DNA from: Aquisphaera giovannonii
GTDB taxonomy: Bacteria > Planctomycetota > Planctomycetia > Isosphaerales > Isosphaeraceae
Assembly (NCBI RefSeq): GCF_008087625.1
Contig: NZ_CP042997.1
Coordinates: 9,982,001-10,046,000 of the forward strand
DNA: 64,000 nt
Reading direction: 5' to 3'
Position numbers and translations under genes: made by a program. Each line of letters begins with the position of its first letter. Within the stretch, counting starts at the first letter, position 1. The notes below the pieces were generated by a model. It was not told the origin of the DNA and did no database searches. It worked only from the letters and a program-made list of their open reading frames with translations. This document shows positions 32,804-40,571 of the stretch, piece by piece.

Positions 32804-33006
32804 TCAGAGCAATCCTCGGGACCGAAGGGCGTCTCGGAGCTCCTGCAGCAGCACCTCATCGATGAGGCGAACCGGGACGCCCTGGGGTCATTCGCGCTCG
32901 ATCGAGGTTCCGGAAGGCATGTGCGTGTAGCCGATCGATCCGCCGCGGCCGCCGTGGTCCCAATGCTGGCGCCTCAATTGATCGTCGGGAGTACCGGGAT
33001 TTTCAT
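32804..33006 (-). pseudogene. degenerate short gene of unknown family
   Basis: From ATG 33006 the minus strand reads MKIPVLP. After a 1-nt shift comes DQLRRQHWDHGGRGGSIGYT HMPSGTSIERE, a TGA, then PQGVPVRLIDEVLLQELRDA LRSRGLL and a stop at 32804. The amino-acid pattern after each break looks coding (amphipathic LIDEVLLQELRDAL), which suggests one short protein of about 65 residues with two lesions. No relative is recognised. It lies right after the broken toxin gene on the same strand. Confidence 0.3.
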
Positions 33007-33054
33007 GAGACGGCGACCTGGAGAGGAGACCCGGGTGGCGGCCGGGGCCCGCGG

Positions 33055-33352
33055 TCAACTCCTGTTTCGCCACCTCGCGGGATCTCGCTGCGCGTGATGG
33101 ACGGACGCGACGACGATCCTGGCGGCTTCGAGGCGGTAGAACACTGCATAAGGGAACCGCTTGAGCCGGGCGTGCCGGACATCGCGGCAGATCGAGGCGT
33201 AATGCTCGGGATTCTGTCCGATCCGCTCGAGAGTGGCCTCGACCGCTTAGAGGAAGTCCTCCCCGAGTCCCCGTCCGCGGGATGCATAACCAGGCGTGGG
33301 CCTCGTCGATATCGTCGCGCACCTGGGGCAGGAAGACCAGCGGCAGGCTCAA
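33055..33352 (-). pseudogene. ParE/RelE-type toxin, frameshifted with an internal stop
   Basis: The gene starts at TTG 33352, overlapping the antitoxin stop by 4 nt: MSLPLVFLPQVRDDIDEAHAW. One extra nucleotide just after (near 33286-33290) shifts the frame. The correct continuation is YASRGRGLGEDFL, a TAA stop, AVEATLERIGQNPEHYASIC, RDVRHARLKRFPYAVFYRLE and ARIVVASVHHAQRDPARWR, ending at 33055. The pattern is a full ParE/RelE-family toxin (about 98 residues). With a frameshift and a stop it should be inactive, which fits a toxin lost while its antitoxin is kept. Confidence 0.82.
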
Positions 33353-33573
33353 CGTGGCCGCCTCACGTAGGCGCGGATGTCGTCCCAGGTCAGCACGTTC
33401 TCCGGATCGGAATCGAGCGCCGCCAGGCGACGATCGAGGAGGGACTTCAGCTCCTCCGTCAGCTCGGGCTCCTCGGCCTGATCGGACAGGCCGTCCCAGA
33501 CCCGCTCGATGAGCCGTAGCCGATCCTCGGGCGGCCAGCTCTGGACTTCCAGGAGTACGGATTCGAGATCCAA
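33349..33573 (-). CDS. antitoxin of the addiction-module component family
   Basis: A 74-residue acidic protein, MDLESVLLEVQSWPPEDRLR, with the helical pattern LIERVWDGLSDQAEEPELTE ELKSLLDRRL and the C-terminal WDDIRAYVRR that is typical of the putative addiction-module antitoxins (TIGR02574) paired with ParE/RelE toxins. The C-terminal helix would plug the toxin active site. It is intact and overlaps the toxin start by 4 nt (TTGA), the usual coupling. The toxin itself is broken. Confidence 0.88.
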   Translation of the reverse strand: MDLESVLLEVQSWPPEDRLRLIERVWDGLSDQAEEPELTEELKSLLDRRLAALDSDPENVLTWDDIRAYVRRPR

Positions 33574-33681
33574 ATCAGCTTCCGCGCGAAACTAGTCTTC
33601 CGTGATGAGCCGGCTCGACGTTTCCCCCATCATTGTAACCCACTCGCACGGGCCCCGCCGCGCGACCAGGTCACTCACCCC

Positions 33682-35169
33682 TCACGCCAGGATCGGCTTC
33701 ACGACCCTGCCGGCGACGTCGGTCAGGCGGTAATAGCGGCCCTGGTGTTTGAAGGTCAGGCGCTCGTGGTCGATGCCCAGCAGGTGCAGGATCGTGGCGT
33801 GGAAGTCGTGGACGTGGACGGGGTCGGCGGCGATGTTGTAGCCGAAGTCGTCGGTCTCCCCGTAGACGAGCCCCGGCTTGACGCCGCCGCCGGCGGCCCA
33901 GGCGGTGAAGCACCGGGGGTGGTGATCGCGGCCGTAGTCGGTCGGCGTCAGCTTGCCCTGGCTGTAGTTGGTCCGGCCGAACTCGCCCCCCCAGAGGACG
34001 AGCGTGTCGTCGAGCATCCCCCGGCGCTTCAGGTCGGTCACGAGCGCCGCGCAGCCGCGGTCGGTCTCCTTGCTGAGCTGGCGGATGCCGCCGGGGAGGC
34101 CGCCGTGGTGGTCCCAGCCGGGGTGGTAGAGCTGGATGAACCGGACGTCGCGCTCGGCCAATCGGCGGGCCAGCAGGCAGTTGGCGGCGAACGTGCCGGG
34201 CCTGCGCGCATCGGGGCCGTACAGCTCGAAGACCTCGTCGGGCTCGCCGGCCAGGCTCGTCACCTCCGGCACGGAGGTCTGCATCCGGTAGGCCATCTCG
34301 TACTGGGCGATGCGGGCCTGGATCGCCGGGTCGAGGATCGCGTCGTACTCGGCCTGGTGCAGCTCGCGGAGGCGGTCCAGCATCTTCCGGCGGCCCGCCG
34401 CCGAGACGCCCGGCGGGTTCTCGAGATAGAGGACCGGCTCGGCCCCCGCGCGGAACTGGACGCCCTGGTGGACCGACGGCAGGAAGCCGTTGCCCCAGAG
34501 CCGCGAGTACAAGGGCTGATCGACGGGCCTCTGGCTGATCAGGACGCAGAACGTCGGCAGGTTCTGGTTCGCCGAGCCCAGCCCGTAGCTCAGCCAGGCC
34601 CCCATGCTCGGCCGGCCGGCGATCTGCGAGCCCGTCTGGAAGAACGTGATCGCCGGGTCGTGGTTGATCGCCTCGGTGTAGAGCGACCGGACGAAGCAGA
34701 GGTCGTCCACCACCTTCGCCGTCTCCGGCAGCAGGTCGCTCACCCAGGCGCCCGAGGATCCGTGCCTCGCGAACTTGAAGATCGAACCCGCCAGCGGGAG
34801 CGTCGCCTGGTTGCCCGACATCCCGGTCAGCCGCTGCCCCCGGCGGACCGAGTCCGGCAGGTCCTGGCCGTTCCTCGCGTTCAGGAGCGGCTTGTAGTCG
34901 AACAGGTCGAGCTGCGACGGCCCGCCGCTCATGAACAGGTAGATCACCCGCTTCGCCCTGGGCGCGAAGTGCGGGGCCGCCAGCACGCCCCGATACGCGG
35001 GATCGACGGCGGTCCGCGGAGGGACGTCGGCTTCCGTTCCCCCGATCGCCGATCGCCCCATCAGGCTGGCGAGCGCGGCGGAGCCCAGGCCCAGGCTCGT
35101 CCGGGAGAAGAAGTGCCGGCGGTTGACGGCCAGGGCGTCGTCCTCGGGCTGCCGGGGATCGCGGTTCAT
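33682..35169 (-). CDS. DUF1501 exported protein
   Basis: A 495-residue protein starting at ATG 35169 (MNRDPRQPEDDALAVNRRHF). NRRHFFSRTSLGLGSAALASL is a Tat-type leader. Family motifs are VIYLFMSGGPSQLDLFDYKP, INHDPAITFFQTGSQIAGRP, LWGGEFGRTNYSQG, TDYGRDHHPRCFTAW and DFHATILHLLGIDH. It differs clearly from the pair at 11860-14741 and belongs to another subgroup. The PSD1 gene lies 250 bp upstream on the same strand. The open frame extends to 35412, but the Tat leader marks the start. Confidence 0.93.
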   Translation of the reverse strand: MNRDPRQPEDDALAVNRRHFFSRTSLGLGSAALASLMGRSAIGGTEADVPPRTAVDPAYRGVLAAPHFAPRAKRVIYLFMSGGPSQLDLFDYKPLLNARNGQDLPDSVRRGQRLTGMSGNQATLPLAGSIFKFARHGSSGAWVSDLLPETAKVVDDLCFVRSLYTEAINHDPAITFFQTGSQIAGRPSMGAWLSYGLGSANQNLPTFCVLISQRPVDQPLYSRLWGNGFLPSVHQGVQFRAGAEPVLYLENPPGVSAAGRRKMLDRLRELHQAEYDAILDPAIQARIAQYEMAYRMQTSVPEVTSLAGEPDEVFELYGPDARRPGTFAANCLLARRLAERDVRFIQLYHPGWDHHGGLPGGIRQLSKETDRGCAALVTDLKRRGMLDDTLVLWGGEFGRTNYSQGKLTPTDYGRDHHPRCFTAWAAGGGVKPGLVYGETDDFGYNIAADPVHVHDFHATILHLLGIDHERLTFKHQGRYYRLTDVAGRVVKPILA

Positions 35170-35419
35170 CGTGGTGCCTCGTTCGACGGAGTTTATGAAC
35201 ACCCAGAAGCGGGGGGCCGACGTTCCGGTCCCCTCCCCCCACCGTGGCGGAGGGGACGGGAAGGAGTCCTCGGCTTCAATTGTGGGCGGCGCCACGGGTT
35301 GACAAGCTGTATTCGGGAGGACCGCTCGATCGCCTCGGTTCACGGGATTCGCCCCTCCAGCTCCCCCCTCCGTAAGGAGGAGAGCCGGATCGGCACCCTT
35401 CACCAAGGGCAATCTCCAT

Positions 35420-38400
35420 TCAGCGCTTCATCACGGTTTCATCGAAGTTCATGACGGCCTGGGCCAGCACGGTGAGCGCGGCGAGTTCCGCCGGGTCGCG
35501 CGAGGCGTCGGGCGGGGCGTCGCCGACGGCGAGGAGCTTCGCCGGGTCGGACCGGCCGGAGCGGAACTCGTCGTATTGCTCGCGGTAGAGGGCCGCCAGG
35601 ACGGCCGCCTCGCGGCCGTCGGGCCGGCGCCCGGCGAGGGACCGGAAGACGAACGCGGCGCGGTCGGCGACGTCCGGGCCGGCCTCGCGCGCGGCCCGCT
35701 CCGCCAGGGCCTTCGCGGCCTCGACGTACTGCGGGTCATTCAGCAGGACGAGGGCCTGGAGCGGCGTGGCGGTCGGCAGCCGCTTCACGGCGCAGACCTC
35801 GCGGCTCGTGGCGTCGAACGTGAGCATCGACGGCGGCGGCGAGGTCCGCTTCCAGAACGTGTAGAGGCTCCGCCGGTGCGAGCCCTCGCCGACGTCGCGG
35901 ACGTACTCGAGGTTCGCCTTCTCCTTCCAGAGCCCCTCCGGCTGGAACGGCTTGACGGGCGGGCCGCCGAGCTTGCCGACGAGCAGGCCCGACGCCGCCA
36001 GGGCGTTGTCGCGGATCATCTCCGCCGGGAGCCGCAGCCGCGGTCCCCGCGACAGGAGCACGTTGTCGGGGTCCCGCGCCAGCCGCTCCGGCGACGCCTC
36101 CGACGCCTGCCGATACGTCGCCGACGTGACGATCAGCCGCCAGAGCCCCTTCACGTCCCAGCCCGAATCCACGAACGTCCGCGCCAGCCAGTCGAGCAAT
36201 TCCGGGTGCGACGGGAGCTGGCCCTGGCTGCCGAAGTCCTCCGGCGTGGCGACGATCCCCCGCCCGAAGATCGACTGCCACCAGCGGTTGATCGTGACCC
36301 TCGCGGTGAGCGGCTGCTTCGGATCCGTCAGCCATCGGGCCAGCCCCAGCCGGTCCCGAGGCCAGCCGGGCGCGAACCGGGGCAATGCGGCGGGCGTGTC
36401 GCGGGCCACGGGCTCGCCCGGGGCGTCGTACGCGCCCCGCTTCAGCACGAAGGTCGGCCGGGGCCTCGGCAGCTCCTTCATCACCATGATCTCGGCGACC
36501 GGATCCACCAGGTCACTCCGCTCCTTCCTGGTCGCCGACAGCGACGCCAGCGCCTTGCGGGACTCAGGATCCTCGGCGGACAGGTAGAAGGCCAGCAGGT
36601 CCCGTCGCTCGTCGGGCGTGTATGAGGACGGGTCGCGGGAGAGCAGCCCCGGGAGAGTCGCCGGGTCGTGGAGCTGGGCCGCCTCGACCCGCGTGATGGC
36701 GCGGCGGAAGACGCTCACGTCATCCACCAGGCCGTTCTTGAACCCTCGGTCGCGGAACCGCTGGCCGATCGCGATGTCGTCGCCGCCGCCCCCGGTGATG
36801 TTCTTGGTCAGGGCGTCGCGGACGACCTCGCAGTCGGCGGGCCGGCCGTCGACGTAGAGCCGCAGGCCGGCCGCGCGGCTGGAGCCGTCATAAGCCATGG
36901 CGACGTGGACCCAGCGGCCGATCGGCAGCTCGGCCTTCGTCCGGATGCCGAGGGCATTCCCCGGCCAGAAGTGGACCAGGTGCGCCGCGAGCCGGCCGTC
37001 CTCGATGAGGACCTCGTAGCCGCGGCTGCCGGCGTCGGTCCAGGCCATCGAGCGGTGAAGCACGACGGCCCGGTCTTTCTTATCGGGAGTCTGGAGCCAG
37101 AGCGAGACGGAGAAGGGCTCGAACCGGTCGAAGTTCCCCATCGGCAGCGTGACGCCGTTCTCGCCGCTCAGCCTCAGCGCCTTGCCGACCTTCCCGGGGA
37201 CGAGCTCGGGCCCTTCGGCGAGCTTGGCGGGCTTCGACGGGTCCTCGAGGTTCGCGGCCGTGCCGTTCGCGATCGCGTCGAGCGGGAAGGCGCCGATGCG
37301 GTCCGGGAGCGTGGGCGGCGTCTTCGAGCCGCCCTTCCCCGCGGCCTTCCGCAGCCAGGCCTCGAACGCCTCGTTGCGCGACCTGCCCAGCCGATCGACC
37401 TCGGCCTCGGCGGCGGCGATCTTCCGCTCGGCCGCGGCGATCGCCGTGCGCCTCGCCTCGTCGGCCAGGAGCATCGTGGGAGTGGGCATGGCGGTCGTGA
37501 AGTGGGAGTAGAGCCCGGACTCGTCGATGCTGTTGAAGAACGCGGAGAGCGAGTAGAAGTCCTTCTGGGTGATCGGGTCGTACTTGTGGTCGTGGCAGCG
37601 GGCGCATTCGAGGGTCAGGCCGAGGAACGCCGCGCCGAAGGTGATGGTCCGGTCGGCCACGTACTCGAGCCGCCATTCCTCCTCGATCGAGCCCCCCTCG
37701 TTCGTCTGGCGGTGGTGCCGGTTGAAGGCCGTCGCGAGGACCTGCTCCGGCGTCGGGTCGGGCAGGAGGTCGCCGGCGAGCTGCCAGGTGATGAAGCGAT
37801 CGAACGGCATGTCGTCGTTGAACGACTTCACCACCCAGTCTCGCCAGGGCCATGTGGCGCGATAGACGTCGGCCTGGTAGCCGAACGTGTCCGCGTACCG
37901 GGCGACGTCCAGCCAGTCCACGGCCATCCGCTCGCCGAACCGCGGCGAGGCGAGGAGCCGATCGACGAGCCTCTCGTAGGAGTCCGGGCGGGCGTCGGCG
38001 AGGAAATCGTCGACCTCCGCGGGGGTCGGCGGCAGCCCTGTGAGGTCGAACGTGGCGCGGCGGATCAGCCTCTCCTTGGTCGCCTCCGGCGAGGGCGACA
38101 GGCCCTCGGCCTCGAGCCTCCGGAGCACCAGCCGGTCGATCCCGTTGCGGGCCCATCCGGCCTGGGCCGTCGCGCCCGGGGCCTCGCCCGCGATCGTCGC
38201 GGCGTCGGCCGGCGGCAGGAACGCCCAGTGTTCCTTCCACTCCGCCCCCTGGGCGATCCAGCGCTCGAGGGTCTTCGCCTCCTCGGGCGAGAGCTCGCGG
38301 CCGAGGGACTTCGGCGGCATCCGCTCGGCCTCGTCCTCCGATCGGATTCGCGCGATCATTTCGCTCTCGTCGGGCTTGCCCGGGACGATCGCGCGCCCCT

Positions 38401-38716
38401 CCGACTCCAGCGCCGCGAAGGCCCCGGCCTTCGTGTCCAGCCGCAGCCCGGCCTTGCGGCGGCCGGCGTCCGGGCCGTGGCAGTGGAAACATTTATCCGA
38501 CAGGATCGGCCGGACCTGGGCGTTGAAATCGACCTTCGCCCCCGCGTTGGGCTTCGCGTCGCGGGGGGCCTCCGCCGCCCCGGCGGGCGCGGGGGCGACG
38601 GCCGTCGCCGCGATCGCGATCACCGCCGCCAACGCCATCGCGAGCGGACGCCGGCGGGGGGATGCGGCGAGCGGCCGATCGGAGGCGTGGAGTCTCGTGG
38701 CGACGGCCTGTTGCAC
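35420..38716 (-). CDS. PSD1-type protein with PSCyt1, DUF1549, LamG-like and DUF1553 domains
   Basis: About 1,098 residues from GTG 38716, preferred because GGAGAACTCCC precedes it; the frame is open to 38803. An Arg-rich start and a hydrophobic stretch (LAMALAAVIAIAATAVAPAP) form the export signal. Around residue 70 is the PSCyt1 haem site CFHCHGPDAGRRK. DUF1549 follows (DLTGLPPTPAEVDDFL, RFGERMAVDWLDVARYADT) with CARCHDHKYDPITQKDFY. Around 530-690 is a LamG/concanavalin-type insert (FEPFSVSLWLQTPDKKDRAV, RLYVDGRPAD) suggesting carbohydrate binding. The C-terminal third is DUF1553. Downstream partner: the DUF1501 gene. Confidence 0.92.
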   Translation of the reverse strand: MQQAVATRLHASDRPLAASPRRRPLAMALAAVIAIAATAVAPAPAGAAEAPRDAKPNAGAKVDFNAQVRPILSDKCFHCHGPDAGRRKAGLRLDTKAGAFAALESEGRAIVPGKPDESEMIARIRSEDEAERMPPKSLGRELSPEEAKTLERWIAQGAEWKEHWAFLPPADAATIAGEAPGATAQAGWARNGIDRLVLRRLEAEGLSPSPEATKERLIRRATFDLTGLPPTPAEVDDFLADARPDSYERLVDRLLASPRFGERMAVDWLDVARYADTFGYQADVYRATWPWRDWVVKSFNDDMPFDRFITWQLAGDLLPDPTPEQVLATAFNRHHRQTNEGGSIEEEWRLEYVADRTITFGAAFLGLTLECARCHDHKYDPITQKDFYSLSAFFNSIDESGLYSHFTTAMPTPTMLLADEARRTAIAAAERKIAAAEAEVDRLGRSRNEAFEAWLRKAAGKGGSKTPPTLPDRIGAFPLDAIANGTAANLEDPSKPAKLAEGPELVPGKVGKALRLSGENGVTLPMGNFDRFEPFSVSLWLQTPDKKDRAVVLHRSMAWTDAGSRGYEVLIEDGRLAAHLVHFWPGNALGIRTKAELPIGRWVHVAMAYDGSSRAAGLRLYVDGRPADCEVVRDALTKNITGGGGDDIAIGQRFRDRGFKNGLVDDVSVFRRAITRVEAAQLHDPATLPGLLSRDPSSYTPDERRDLLAFYLSAEDPESRKALASLSATRKERSDLVDPVAEIMVMKELPRPRPTFVLKRGAYDAPGEPVARDTPAALPRFAPGWPRDRLGLARWLTDPKQPLTARVTINRWWQSIFGRGIVATPEDFGSQGQLPSHPELLDWLARTFVDSGWDVKGLWRLIVTSATYRQASEASPERLARDPDNVLLSRGPRLRLPAEMIRDNALAASGLLVGKLGGPPVKPFQPEGLWKEKANLEYVRDVGEGSHRRSLYTFWKRTSPPPSMLTFDATSREVCAVKRLPTATPLQALVLLNDPQYVEAAKALAERAAREAGPDVADRAAFVFRSLAGRRPDGREAAVLAALYREQYDEFRSGRSDPAKLLAVGDAPPDASRDPAELAALTVLAQAVMNFDETVMKR

Positions 38717-38866
38717 GGGAGTTCTCCGGGCGGTGGCGGGCGGGCAGGCGGGCACGTTCCCTCGCATCCGCATTATAACCGCCACGACGGCTGGTCGATC
38801 CACCCGAGAATCCGGCGAGGGGTCGGAATCCCGGCCCCGCCTCCCGCCCTGCCCCGCCGGCCGAGG

Positions 38867-40230
38867 CTAGAGCCAGCCGCCCGAGAAGCCGGCGCGGCGC
38901 AGGCCGGCGGGCACCGGCGCATGAGCTTCCAGAAGAGGCCCGTGCGGTAGTTCTCGATCATCAGGATCACGGGCCCCTGGTCGATGCCGAATTGGTACGG
39001 CGTGACCCACCGGCCGGTCGGGCTCTCGGGCACCGCGAACGAGACGTCGAATGAGGGCTTGAAGCCGTACGGATTCGTCATCTCGAGTTCCATCTCGCCG
39101 AAACGACGTATCGTGGGGATGACGATCTCCGGCGCGAAGGGGAGCGAGGCGACCACGACCCAGGGGGCCACCGTGCCGTCGTCGGGGCCGAACGGGGCGC
39201 CGCGGGCGATGTAGTCGAAGAACTCGCGCTCGACGCCCTTCACCACGCGACGAGCCGGGCCGGGGCCGTCGCAGGCCGTGAAGCCCCAGCAGTCCTTGCC
39301 GTAGCCCGCGAAGCCCATCGGGTTGTGGACCGCGTACTCCTGCTGGACGAAGGTCGCGCGGCGGCTGTTCTCGGAGTGGTCGCTGTCACGCGTCCGCATG
39401 AAGTCGTCGCGGATGCCGCGGAAGTCGATCCGGAGATGAGAGAACTGGTGCGTGAAGAGTGGACCGGAGTAGAGCAGCTCGCGGCCGTAGAGGGCCTTCC
39501 ATTCATAGGTGTTGCAATAGGCCCTGTAGCTCTCCGGCGGCAAGGGGTGCGTCGGCGACCCCAGGCCCAGGAGGTCGAGCAGCAGGCCCTCGTCGAATCC
39601 CCGCCAGCGGTGCGGGGTGAACCCGCCTCCGGGTATCAGCCGTGGTTCAGCGTCGCCCCGCCGTCGCGGGCCCAGTCCCAGTCGGCCCGTCGATAGAGCG
39701 CGTCGGCGAAGGGCCGGACCTCGGCCTCGGGGCCGGTGTCTCGGTCGAAATAGGTGGCGACCGTCAGGGGCCCCTGCGAACAGGAACGCCGAGTCGATCG
39801 TCGAGAGCTCGCGGTTCCAGACCCGGCGGCCGGTCTCGATGTCCAGGGAGTGGTAGAAGAAGCCCTTGTAGCCGGAGGCGTCCGGCCCCGGGCCCTGCGG
39901 GCATTCGAGGAGGTACTGGAGTCGCTTGCGCGCGAGCTTGGCCGCGAACTCCCGGATGAGGACCTTGCGCTCGACGACGACCGGGATCGTCGCCAGGGCC
40001 ATGCCCACCGCCGCGATGCTGACCGCCGCCCCCGGCTGGGTCTTGTCGCGGACCATCCCGTTGTCCGGGTTGGTCTCGCGCAGGTAGTACAGCAGCGTGC
40101 TGAGCTGGAGCATCTCCAGCTCCCGGTTCGTCATGTCCGCGGCCGCGTCACCGGCGGCGGCCGGGGGCCGCGCGGCCTCCCCCATGAGGCCCATCGCGAG
40201 GCCCGATTTCAGGGCGTCTCGACGGTTCAT
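38867..40230 (-). pseudogene. glucoamylase-family protein, broken by several frameshifts and a stop
   Basis: It starts at ATG 40230 with GGGGAGG upstream (MNRRDALKSGLAMGLMGEAA), then the family core: LQLSTLLYYLRETNPDNGMVRDK, LECPQGPGPDASGYKGFFYH, STIDSAFLFAG. At the GGGGCCCC run near 39765 the frame shifts; the right continuation is PLTVATYFDRDTGPEAEVRP, ALYRRADWDWARDGGATLNH, G, then a TGA where Trp is expected, YPEAG. The frame shifts back near 39630 to FTPHRWRGFDEGLLL. A last shift near 38930 is needed to reach the natural end AGLRRAGFSGGWL at 38867. Intact homologs of this PF10091-type family are (alpha/alpha)6-barrel exported proteins. Four lesions make decay more likely than error, but all are in G/C runs or single bases. 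Confidence 0.78.
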
Positions 40231-40571
40231 CAAGCCTCCCCACAACACGCCCCGCGCGGGGCTCGGCCCGCCCCCGGGGCCTCGCCGAGGCGTCAACCCG
40301 CGACCGGGACGGCGCCTCGTCCGAGGGCCCTCTCCCGGCACTCCGCCGCGATCGGCTCGCCGCACGTCGGCGCGGCCATCACGAGCCGTCGGCCGAGGGG
40401 CTGGCGACCTCGATGATATCGGATCTCGCATCCGGAGGCAGCGTGGCAGCGGATGGAGGCGATGGGCCCCGTCGCCCGGCTCGACGTCGATGTCGAGCTC
40501 GGCCTCCGTGTGGATCCCGGAGGCCGAGTGCGGTATAGCTCGCGATCAACTACGGCACGGGATGCCGCGAT
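40231..40571. other. intergenic region with a strong hairpin
   Basis: Nothing coding is supported between the glucoamylase remnant and the end of the giant gene. It contains a perfect 11-bp stem at 40498-40528 (listed separately). Confidence 0.5.
40498..40528 (-). terminator. hairpin after the giant secreted-protein gene
   Basis: CTCGGCCTCCG and CGGAGGCCGAG form a perfect 11-bp stem around a 9-nt loop, 44-74 nt beyond the stop of the minus-strand gene ending at 40572. No U-run follows, so it is at best a non-canonical terminator or a 3' end stabiliser. Confidence 0.4.
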
